Source: Baffinella frigidus (Eukaryota > Cryptophyceae > Cryptomonadales > Baffinellaceae). From it: a stretch of 12,500 bases of DNA. The stretch lies in the NCBI GenBank assembly GCA_026770585.1, contig MU646322.1, positions 921,044 through 933,543 on the forward strand. Reading direction: 5' to 3'. The translations under genes were made by a program, and so were the position numbers. This document shows, in pieces, positions 1 through 11,066 of this stretch. How positions within the stretch are numbered: position 1 is the first letter of the stretch; every line of letters begins with the position of its first letter. Under the pieces are notes generated by a model, which worked only from the letters and a program-made list of their open reading frames with translations, was not told the origin of the DNA and searched no databases.

Positions 1-122
1 GGGGGGGGGGGGGGGGGAGACGGGAGTTGGGAAAGGGGAGATGAGAGAGTGGGGCTGCGCTGCGTGAGAGGTTGACTCTCTGGAGCCTAGTTCGTTTGAT
101 CCGAACACCGATAACCGCGCCA
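1..122. other. Window edge: poly-G run and unassigned sequence
   Basis: The window opens with 17 consecutive G, then purine-rich sequence to about 55. A poly-G run at the very edge could be a genuine homopolymer or an assembly edge effect. No coding segment with splice sites is recognisable here. Confidence 0.5.
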
Positions 123-160
123 TTTGCAGTGTGGGTGCTAGCTGGCACCCACTCTGCAAA
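123..160. repeat. Short hairpin with 16-base arms
   Basis: Arms at 123-138 and 145-160 are reverse complements with one mismatch (TTTGCAG then T/A then GTGGGTGC) around a 6-base loop. The left arm contains TTTGCAG, which resembles a splice acceptor, so this may be an inverted duplication of an acceptor region rather than a functional hairpin. Confidence 0.6.
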
Positions 161-190
161 CTCTCGCAGTACAGTGGAGTTGCTAGTTAG

Positions 191-281
191 GAAACGGTAT
201 TGGACGATGGTGGGTGCGTAAATGAGACGGTGTGGGTGTCCTTCGTCAAAGATAGGGATAAGGGTTTCCTTGATCCGGAGG
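191..281 (+). CDS. Candidate upstream exon (unassigned)
   Basis: After a TTAG acceptor ending at 190 the frame is open for 30 codons, beginning ETVLDDGGCVNETVWV and continuing SFVKDRDKGFLDPE. The composition looks coding rather than repeat-derived. The first GT after it is at 282, which would leave a phase-1 end, whereas exon A begins in phase 0, so either another exon lies between them or the donor is misplaced. Part of this segment recurs in inverted orientation at 349-393. I do not recognise a domain. Confidence 0.35.
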
Positions 282-3200
282 GTGGTGGGTGGAGGGTGGA
301 GGGTGGAGGGTGGAGGTTGGAGGGTGGAGGGTTGGAGGGTTCAGGATCAAGGACACCCACACCGTCTCTCTGAACTCGAAACCCTTATCCCTACACACAA
401 ACGAAAACACCTAAACCTCAAACCCCAGAACCCCATACCCCAGAACCCCATACTCCATACCCCATACCCCATTCTTCATACCCCATACCCCATACCCCAT
501 ACCCCATACCCCAAACCCCTAAACCCAACCCCCCCAAAAGCCAATCCCGCTTAACCCCGAAAACCAACCTCAAAATCCAACACCGCTCAACCCCGAATCC
601 ACATCCAGGCGCACCTATCCGGCATTGGCACCGACTGGGAGAGAGCAGGGAGCGGGGTCCGCCTGGACAACTACACCTACACCTACACCTGCACACACAC
701 ACCCAAATCCCAAACCTCCAAACCACCAACCCCCCACACTCTCAACTCCTAAACCCCACACCCAACCCCCCAAAACTTCAAACACCGAACAATCAACCAG
801 GCGCATAAACCTCTGAACCATAAACTCGGATCCAGGCACACCTAGCGGGCATGCGTACGGACTCGGAGAGCGCAACCCTACACCCAACCTCCATAAACCC
901 CCAGCCCTGAACCATAAACCCCCTGGCCCTGAACCCTAAACCCTCTTACCCCCGAATCCCAAACCCGGCGCACCTCAAAACCATAAACTCGATTCCAGGC
1001 GCACCTAGCGGGCATGCGTACGGACTCGGAGAGCGCAGGGATCGGGGTGCGGATGGAGATGGGGGAAGGCAAGACGGATAACGCCGTCGTTGTCTCCGCG
1101 CTGGTACGCCTTTTTTCTTCTTCTTTTATTTTCTATCTTCGAGGCTTGAGAATTGAGGCAAAATCATCTTCTTCTTCTCTTTATTCTGTTTTCCTCTTTC
1201 CTCTTCTTCTTCTTCTTCTTCTTCTTCTTGTGTATTTCTGTGATTTGTGCGGGAATCGTTTAGATGAAACTATGCCCGAAGACACCGGTAACTACGAAGT
1301 GGGATCGGGGTACGGATGGAGATGGGGGAAGGCAAGACGGATAATGCCGTCGTTGTCTCCGCGCTGTTAAACCTCCCTTCTGTAACCTACAGCATCCCTA
1401 CGGTAAACAGGGCACGCCTCCCAACTGTGAACTGGAAGTTAGGCAGAATGTTGAGAGTCTTAAGTAGGAATGTTAAGTTGGTCCGACGCCGTTGTTGTCT
1501 CCGCGACAACAGTTGGTCCGATGCCGTTGTTGTTAACTTGGTCCGATGCCGTTGTTGTCTCCGCGCTGGTACACGCCTCCCCGTTGACCCAAAACCTTCA
1601 GATTAGGGTTCAGGCGCCAGCACGCCTCTCCCATACTGGAAACTGGAAGGGTGAGCAGGGCGTTACACTGAGAGTTAAGTGGGACCACCAACCCTCACGG
1701 AAAGACCAAATCGTCGATTTTCAGACCTCCCATTCACCTTGCCGACACCCCAGATCTGGGGTGTCTGATCTTCTTAAGTTGACAAAATCTTGGTATATAA
1801 TTAACTTTTGGGAACAAGTCGAGATCAATGGATTTGGTCCTCCCGCGAGGGTTGGTGGGATGTTGGGAGTGTGTAGTAGGAGGTTACGTAGGTCCGTCTC
1901 GGCAATATAGACACCACCGTCGGTGTCTCCTGGTACGCCCACGATCCCTGAACCCTGGACCCTGTACCCCAAACTACAAACTAAAAACTACAAATTACAA
2001 ACTACAAACTACAAACTACAAACTACAAACCCCATGCCCCAAAACCCAAAACCCAAAACCCTGAAGCGTAAACACGGTGTCCTGAACCCGACACCCGAAA
2101 CCCACAACCAGGGGTACGGGGGCCCAGCGTACAACTCACGCGACATTGCTGTCGGAGATGTCATTGAAGAGGTCCAACCACACAGCGGACTTCGAAGGGA
2201 TTTTGAATAACCCCTCAGCGATAAGACCTAGGACCCTACGGTAGGAAACCAGTAGGGCCATAGAGGGGTTCCTACGGATAAGGTAACGGAAACTCGGGCA
2301 CTGAGTGCCCGAAAATTCATTCGTAGCACTCTGTGTGGCTAGTCCCGTCACCTAACAGATTCTATTTCAGCTTGACATTAAAGCCATTGTAGTGTGTAAA
2401 ATATCGGGATTTGTACCCAACATTCGTCACTGGATGGACGCGGTGCGAATTAGATTCTGGTAGGTGGCGCGGGGGCCCAGCGTACAAGCCCAGCGTACGC
2501 TTGAGGGTGCAGGGTGCAGGGTGCAGGGTGCAGGGTTAAGAATGTAGGGTTGAGGGTGCAGGGTTGAGGGTGTAGAGTGTAGGGTGCAGGGTGCAGGGTT
2601 GAGGGTGTAGAGTGTCGCGAGTCTCGCGCAACATCGCGGTCGGCACGTAATCGAGGAGGTCGAACCCCTAGTTCTGCCTCAGTCTATTTGGGCGAAGCGA
2701 TTTGTCGAGAGCGCGGGCTAGTTTCCACTCAAAAGTGGACGAATTCAAAAGTGGACGAATTTGTACCGGGAACCCAGCATTTCACTTTGAGGAAAATCCC
2801 TACACTGTAAATCCTAAACCCCATACCCTAAACCCGAAATCTCAAACCAGGTCGACGGGTACCCGACACGCGGGATGTCACCTTCCGAGGTGACCCCAAA
2901 ACCCAAAACCCAAAACCCAAAACCCAAAACCCAAAACCCAAAACCCAAAACCCAAAACCCAAAACCCAAAACCCAAAACCCAAAACCCACAACCCAAAAC
3001 CCAAAACCCAAAACCCAAAACCAAAAACTAAAAACCCAAACACCAAACACCAAACACCAAACACCAAACACCAAACACCACACCCTAAAACCCAGACCCT
3101 CAACCCTTCACCATAAACCGTAAACCAGGTTGCACGAAACATAAACCCTAAACCCGAAACCCCACACCCCACACCCTAAACCCTAAACCATATCTCCTGA

Positions 3201-5464
3201 ACCACACACCACAAACCCCACCCCAAACCCCACCCCACACCCCAAACCCGAACCCCCAAACCCGAACCCAGGTTGGTCCTCCAGAACCACCGCCCACCCC
3301 CCCCAAACACTGAACCCTGAACCGCACACCCGAAACTTGTAACCCTAAGCACCAAACCCTAAAGCCCTCACCCCCAACCCTAAGGTGGTGCGGATGCTGA
3401 AGGGCTCCTCCGGAACCACCGTCCTGCTCGTCATCCGCCGCGCGTCTTCTCCCTCTCCGCACCTGGTCTCTCATCAACCCTGAATCCTGAACCCCAAACC
3501 CCAAACCCCAAACCCCAAACCCTGGACCCCAATCTTGCAGGCACCGCACCTGGTCCCCTAAGCCCTACGCCCGAAGCCCGAATCCCTAATCCTTAAACCC
3601 TGAGCACTAATCGCTAAGCCCTAATAAGCCTTAAGCCTCGGGAACCACAGTCCTGCTCGTCATCCGCCGCGCGTCTTCTCCCTCTCCGCACCTGGTCTCC
3701 TCCCGGAACCCTCACTCCTACGTCTTCAGCCATCAACCCTGAACCCTAAACTTGTAGGCACCGCACATTGTCCCCTTAAGTCCCCTAAGCCCTTAGGAAC
3801 CCTTAAATTTCAGCCCGGGTTGCGGGTTGCGGGTTTCCGGTTCGGGGTTCCGGATTTGGGGGGTATGGGGTAGGGGGTAGGGTGCAGGGTTGAGGGTGGA
3901 TGGTGGAGGGTGGAGGGTGCGGTGGCGCGGATGCTGAAGGGCTCCTCCGGAACCACCGTCCTGCTCGTCATTCGCTGCGCGTCTTCTCCCTCTCCGCACC
4001 TGGTCTCCCTCAACCCTCAACTATCCACCCCAAGCCCGGGTTCCGGGTTCACGGTTTCGGGTTCACGGTTCCGGGTTTCCGGTTCGGAGTTCGGGATGTA
4101 GGCGGCAGGGTGCAGGGTGCAGGGTGCAGGGTCGATGGTGTAGAGTGGAGGGTGGAGGGTGGAGGGTGGAGGTTGGAGGGTGGAGGGTGGAGGGTGCAAC
4201 CCTAAGCCCGGGTTTCGGGTTCACGGTTCGGGGTTCCGGGTTTCCGGTTCGGGGTTCCGGATTTGGGGGATATGGGGTAGGGGGTAGGGTGCATGGTTGA
4301 TGGTGTAGAGTGGAGGGTGGAGAGTGGAGGGTGGAGGGTGCAGTGGCGTGGATGCTGAAGGGATCCTCCGGAACCACGGTGCTGATTTCATAGGAAAACG
4401 GTTTCAATTAAAAACTTTTCTTTCAATGAAATTTACTACACGCAACGAGTTTTACTAGTAGTATTAAAGTATTCGTGTAGTAATTTTCACTGAATTCAAC
4501 AGCTATAAATTAAAAACGTTTCCCTTTGAGATTGGCATCCACCGCGCCTCCTCTTCCTCTCCGCACCTGGTCTCTCCTCAACCCTGAACCCTACACCCTG
4601 ACCGCTACTCCCGACAACCTACAACCTCTGCCCCCAACCCGCCACCTCGTCTCCTCAACCATGCGCCATAAACCCAAAACGCGAAACCCTAAACCCTAAA
4701 CCCTAAACCCTAAACCCTAAACCCTAAACCCTAAACCCGCGTTTCGACGCGTCTCCTCTCCCGCCCCGCACCTGGTCTCCCAAACTCTAAGCCCTAAACC
4801 ATAAACCATAAACTCTAAACTCTAAACTCTAAACCCTTTTGATCCCACATCCCCCCCCCTGCTTGCAGCTGCTCCTCGAAAGGTAGGGCGTCGCACCCGT
4901 CCTCGCGAACGGGGGTGGGGGGGGGACAAACCCTGAATCCTGAATCTGAACCCTGCACCCTTTTGAACGCTGAACCCTTCTGGAACTGAACCCTTCTGAA
5001 CACTGAACACTGCACCCGTCTGAACACACTCACCTCCTCCCGCAGGTTCTCCTGGAGCGGCAGGGAGTGGCGCCCGTGCTCGCGAACGGGGGCGGGCGGA
5101 TCCTCGTCTCGCTCGACGACACCCTCCTCATCGACGAGGTCCCCCCCCACACGGCCGCCGAGGCTCATGGTGTAGGGAGTGTCGTTAATGGTTTTAGTTG
5201 ACACTCTTCTGCTCGACGAGGTTGCCCCCACAGAGCGCTCTGGGTTCAGGGTGTAGGGTGTTGGGTTGGGGTGTGGTGGCGCCGGTCCTCGCCAACGGGG
5301 GCGGGCGAGTCCTCGTCTCGCTCGGCAACACCCTCCTCGTCGACGCGGTCTGTGCAGGGTTGAGGGGGTGTTGTTTGGCTCAGGGATTAGGGTGTGTTGT
5401 TTCAAGTTGGGGTTTAGGGCGCGCAGAGATCTCGGTGCGTGCGGGTGTCGTGATTGGTGAGGTG

Positions 5465-5518
<54 letters not shown>

Positions 5519-8500
5519 ATATGAATATTTATTTATTTATATATATGTATATATATACATATATATATATATATGGACCAACATTATTGTGATGGAACAC
5601 TCCTCATCCACGTACGTAACGATGAACTCAACCCAAATGCCAAACCCTAAACCCTACACCCTACACCCTACACCCTACACCCTAAAACCTAAACCCCAAA
5701 CCCTAAACCGTAAACCCATAACCCTTAACCCTAAACCCTAAACCCTTAACCCTGAACCCTAAACCCTAAACCCTGAACCCTAAACCCCCTCAACCCTAAA
5801 CCTAAGCTCCACAACAGACGTGGAACCGAGGAGGAGACGGTCTATCTATATTCGGTCTGTGTACGTATCTATATACGATCTATATCCGTATACGTATCTA
5901 TATACGATCTATATCCGGTCTACGTCCGGTCTATATACGTATGCTAACCCTGCGCTCGCGCCCACCAAATCAGGCACGGGACCGAGTAGGAGACGCGTCA
6001 GCACGCGTTTGCCTAGACGAGATTCTGCAACTCCCCTACATAACCGCGTCCATACGTATCAATATACGGTATATACATATACGGTGTATATACATATACA
6101 TATACGGTCTATGTACGTATTCATATACGATCTACACACGCATGCTAAGCCTGCGCCCGTGTGCACCAAATCAGGCGCGGGACCGTGTAGGAGACGCGTC
6201 AGCACGGGTGTGCCTCGACGAGATTCTGCAACTCCCCCGCATGCAGTCTAACACGTATGCTAAGTAAATATACGGTCGATGTACGTATGCTAGAGGCTAC
6301 ATACGCGATATATACGTATCATACGTAAGGTCTATATACAGTCTATATACGTATGCTGAACCCTGACCCTGAACCCCGAAATCAGGAGCGGAACCGCGTA
6401 GGAGACGCGTCAGCACGGGTGTGCCTCGACGAGATCCTTCAGCTCCCCGCGCCGCCCCCCCTCGGCCAGCTGGTCCACCCTCAAGGTCGAGCCCCCGGTC
6501 CCATTGTGAACATGTATTTACGATTTATTTATTTATTTATTCAAACACCGGTCCCATGAATTACCGGTCCCATACTGGCGATGTTTTCCTTACGGATTTT
6601 CGAAGCAGTGAGCGACATGTAATTACGGGTCCGAAAGTGATAAGCGGTCTGTGTTAGGTTGGGGCGGTTGCGGTGTGGTGCGGTGTGGGTGTCAGCGCCA
6701 GGTCTGACATGGTGGTATGGTTCCGTGTCAGTTCGGGAGCATCGTTCGCGGCTACTTACCACCTCATAACACGAAACGTATCCTCAACCCTCCACCCTCC
6801 ACCCCACACCCTAAACCCTACACCCTCAACCTTCGACACGTCCTCCTTCTTTTCAGCATTTGATGTACTTGACCCCTCAACCCACACCCCACACCCCAAA
6901 CCCTCCACCGGGATCGCCTCACCCCAAACCCTCCACCAGGATGGCCTCACCACACACTGGGACAGCTGTCCACCAAGCACACACAATATACGTATGATCA
7001 TACGGTCTATATACGCATGCTAAACTCCCATCATACGGTCTATATACGTATGCTAAACCCCCTAAACTTCAGCCCCATAACAGACGCGGAACCGAGTTAG
7101 TTTAGGGAATTTAGCATACGAATCTAGGCGCAGCTCCGCCCCCCTCCAACCTCCACCCTAAACCCTAAACCCTCCTCCAGGAGCGGGGCAGGGCGCACTC
7201 CCTATGGCCGTAACAGCCCTGGGGCAGCATCCATCATACGTATGCGTGGTCCAGCTTCGGTCCCCTTCGAATCTTGCTGCCGATAAAGTCGGCCGATCAT
7301 CCGCAGTCCCGAGCCAGGTCTGTTCCCGTCTATTTGGCCCAAGCAATCTGAGGGGATCAGGCTCGTTTTCGCACTAAAGTTGACGATTTTTGACTGGAAA
7401 CCTAGCGTGTCAACTTGTGAATAGTCCGCTAAGCCGAGTGTGCGTGGTCCAGCTGCGACCCCCTTCGAACTTCTCCGCCGATAAAGTCGACCGCTCGTCC
7501 GCACTCCCCAGCCAGGTATGTTCCCGTCTATTCGGGCTCGCCATTTTGATGAGACCGGGCGCGCTGGAGCGGAAAAGTTGACGGATGTGTACCGTAAACC
7601 CAGCGTGTCAACTTGAGAATAGTCCTCGAACGTCGCTGCCGACAAAGTCGACAGGTTCTCCGCTGTCCCCAGCCAGGTCCGCTTCCTCCCTCCGTCGCAG
7701 TGTATTTGGGCGCAGCGATTTGGGGGGGGCATGCTCGTTTTCGCTCCAAAGTTAACGGGTTTGTACCGCGGACCCAGTGTGTCAACTTCAGAATAGTCGG
7801 TGAACCCGAGTGAGGCAGAGCTGGGAGGCTCTCTTGAGCGGGTCCTCGCGGTGCAAATCACGTGGACGAACGAGGCGGTCTGCCTCGTTCGGGTTGGCAG
7901 ACTATTCTCAAGTTGACACGCTGGGCGTGCGGTACAAATCCGTCAACTTTGGGGCCGAACACCGCCCGCCATGAGGACTCCCAACCCCGAAACCCTGAAC
8001 CCGAAATGACCTACACGAGCGGGGTGAAGGCGCGGTTCGGCGCGACTCTCGCCTTCGCCATTCCTGCTCGTGTAGGGTCAAACTATGTCCAGCGTATGAC
8101 GGGATGACTCCGAAACCTGCGACCCGAAACCCGAACCCTTCTACCCGAAAACAGGCCGGGTCGGAGCATGATGGGATGCCCCCGAAACCGGAAACCCGAG
8201 ACTGAGTTTTTCCCAAAACTCTAAACCCATTCTACCCGAAAACAGGTTGGATCGGAGCATGATGGGTCGAAGGCGCACTTCGGAACGACCCGCCTCAACC
8301 ACCCCTGCTCGTGTAGTTCCTGCTCTGTTCAGAGTATGACGAGGATCACTCGGAAACGTGCAACCCGAAACCCGAAATTCGAAACATTCTACCCGAAAAA
8401 CAGGTTGGATCGGAGCATGATGGGGTGAAGGCGCACTTTGGATCGACCCTCGCCTTTGACCTCGCAGGCGCCGACGCGCCCCACGAACTCGAGGTTCGTA

Positions 8501-11025
8501 TATTGTTTGTACAGCTACGTATATTGTGTCTACTGGTACATATATTGTGTCTACTGGTACATATACTGGTACATATATTATACATATTAAACGCAATGAT
8601 GCATATATTGCACGTATTGCTACATATTGTACGGGGTGAAGGCACACTTTGGGACGACCCCTGCCTTCGACCTACCGTGTGTACATATTTTTGTGCACTG
8701 GCACACATCGTTCGAACCCTGATACATAGTGTGTGAACCAACTTTTATCCGAGGAAACCTATTTTTCTTTAGTTTGATGGCCACGAAAATTACTACACGA
8801 CTGCTTTAATATTACTAATAAGAACGAACCGTGTAGTAATTTTCGTTGACCTCAAACTAAAGAAAAATAGGTTTCCCCGGATAAACTTCTCTCATCAACT
8901 TGTCCGGCGGTCAGCGTTCCCGCATGGAGCGATTCTCGGGGTGGTTCAGGGTGTAGGGTTTAGATTTTGGGAATCAGGTTTCAGCACAATTGCGAGTGCT
9001 GCAGCAACCAAGTGCCTCTGAAACTTAAACCCTAAACCCTTCCGCGCGCGATACAGCTTTTGGTACAGGTGCGAATGCACCACGGCGATAAGGAACTGAT
9101 GCCAGTCGCGCCCTTCCACACGTGCCAACGTTCATACCGTTCGTACATATTGTTTGTACCGGTTCCCCAAATCACGAACCCCAACCCTAAACCCCAAGCC
9201 CCAATTCGTACATCCGAACCCGCACACCCTCCCTGCAGATCGTGGTGCAGGTCCTCATGCATCGGGGCGACAATAAGCTGGTGCCCGTCGGACGGGCGAC
9301 CGCGCCTTTCCACACGCTCATCCATCCATTCCCGATCGAGCTCGCGCTCTTCGACAACCGAACGGGGCTGGCTATCCACGGCGCTACCGGACAGCCCACG
9401 GTATCTTCCTCATCTTATTCTCCTTTATTCCCCTCAGTCGGTTGGAAAGTGATAAAGTTACCAACTACGCACGGTAAGGGTGGACGCGCGAGCTCTAGTG
9501 TAAAGCAACACGCTTGCTACTTTACAAAGCTAGGGGTTCTGCACCCTCCTCCACCCATTTTCGGTCGAGCTTCGACACTCCAACGGGGCAGGCGCTGCGC
9601 GGCGCTGATTAATCTTCGCTCTATCCGATGGCGGTTTGAGGATAATTATAGTTCGCCTTTTCGTGCATTCCATGCTTGCTCTTCCGCACTCGGGTTCTAA
9701 GTTGACCGACTGTCCTCAAGTTGACATGCCGGGTGTGCGGCCCACGGTATCGTCTGCCTCTTGCTAATTCTCCATCCATTCCCGATCGAGCTGGCGCTCT
9801 TCGACTACCGAACGGGGCTGGCACTGAGCGGCGCTACCGGCCAGCGTACGGAAGAGCGCTGTGCAGAGAAGTTGGCCTCCGGAAAATGGGGAAATGGGGA
9901 AATTGGAGCCATTTTGTCCACTTTTGAGAAATTCATGGTACTAAATTTCTCTAAAGTTGACCAAACGGCTGCAATTTCTCGGTTTTTCATTATTTCCCGT
10001 GGCCAACTTCTCTGCACAGCGCTCTATCCACCCCGAACCCCTGGCCCACACCGCGTAGAGTGCTCATGACCTCTCGATAAGTCCAGACATCCTAGGACCG
10101 CCCACGCTCCTCCACCTCCTCTCGGTCGAGCCCGCGCTTTTCGACGGAAGGACAGGGCAGCCTGTGGGGCAGCCTGTGGTACCTTCTTCTCCTTAACTCC
10201 CCTCAAACCGTGAATAAACTCACGTTTCCCGGCCGAACTTGCGCTTTTCCTGCGGTGAGGGTTGAGGCGAGCGCTCTACTGTAAAGCAGCACGCTTCCTA
10301 CTTGACAAAGCTAAGGGTTAACACACTGATTCCGGCGTCAGCCGAGTCACAGCCTTCCGGGGTGCTACCGTATGCAATGCGGTAGCAGGGTGATACGGAA
10401 CTCCGGGATTAGGCCGTCCAACCTCTCGCACGAAACCCTAACCCTAACCCTAACCCTAAACCCTAAACCCTAAACCCTTTACCCTAAATCATAAACCCTA
10501 AACCTAAACCCTACAACCGAAACCCGAAACCCGAAACCCTAAACCCTAGACCCGAAACCCTGAAACAGGTTGTCTGGCTGCGCGCAATCCTCGAAGGAGA
10601 CCTGCCTCTCGAAACCATAACCCTAACACGAAATCCTAAACCCTAACCTAAACCCTAACCCTAACCATAACCCTAACCATAACCCTAACACGAAACCCTA
10701 AACCCTAAACCCTAACCCTAACCATAACCATAACCCTAACACGAAACCCTAAACTCTAAACCCCAAACCCTAAATCCTGAACCCTGATCCCTAAACCCTG
10801 AACCCTAAATCAGGTTATCCGGCTGTTCGCGATCCTCGAAGGAGGCTTGCCTCTCGAGAAACTCAAGCCCGCCCTCCCAACCTTTCAGGTCCGTATTTAG
10901 TTTAATGAGAAAAACAATCACCTAATTTTCATAGGAATTTGACCCTAAGGTTAATTAGGGCCCTAACTGAATTTAAATAGGGCCCGAATCCGATCCTCGA
11001 AGGGGGCTTGCCTCTCGAGAAACCG

Positions 11026-11066
<41 letters not shown>

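Larger units (their letters stand above)
5838..6358. repeat. TATACGGTCTATATACGTATGCTA intron motif array
   Basis: Units built on TCTATATACGTATGCTA and variants precede each exon E copy (5838-5945, 6045-6150, 6255-6358) and recur at 6990-7060 and 7105-7130. Each repeat of the array is duplicated together with exon E and its CCAAATCAG acceptor at a spacing of 201 to 211 bases. The units contain the palindrome CATACGTATG. Confidence 0.8.

Noticed and set aside
1-17. Poly-G as a biological signal
   Set aside because: At the window edge; an artefact or plain homopolymer is more likely.
2814-3172. Long minus-strand open frames made of FWVLGFG-type repeats
   Set aside because: They are translations of CCCAAAA heptamers; 21 bases equal three heptamers, so any frame stays open. 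No independent coding signal.
4684-4738. Chromosome end
   Set aside because: Perfect CCCTAAA units, but internal with gene sequence on both sides, so interstitial.
4815-5468. 217-codon minus-strand open frame
   Set aside because: Antisense to the exon D array and to repeats; the + strand has conserved peptide across copies with splice sites, this does not.
6709-6765. Possible exon reading MVVWFRVSSGASFAATYHL
   Set aside because: No acceptor-frame-donor combination works and no second copy supports it.
7255-7798. CRISPR-like direct repeats with spacers
   Set aside because: Repeat units of about 160 to 200 bases that include coding exons, in a eukaryotic intron-rich context.
7202-7861. 219-codon minus-strand open frame with internal repeats
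   Set aside because: Internal repetition comes from the exon K/R1 array; once one unit is open its copies tend to be open. The + strand has splice-bounded exons. Not fully excluded without transcripts.
9239-9400. Resemblance of exon F to the beta-sandwich domain of M1 aminopeptidases
   Set aside because: Only a short PF.I.L.LFD..G stretch agrees; the combined pattern of exons L, H, F and G fits a C2-type module better, and no catalytic domain is present.
10363-10387. tRNA or terminator hairpin
   Set aside because: Single short stem, no cloverleaf, no T-run.
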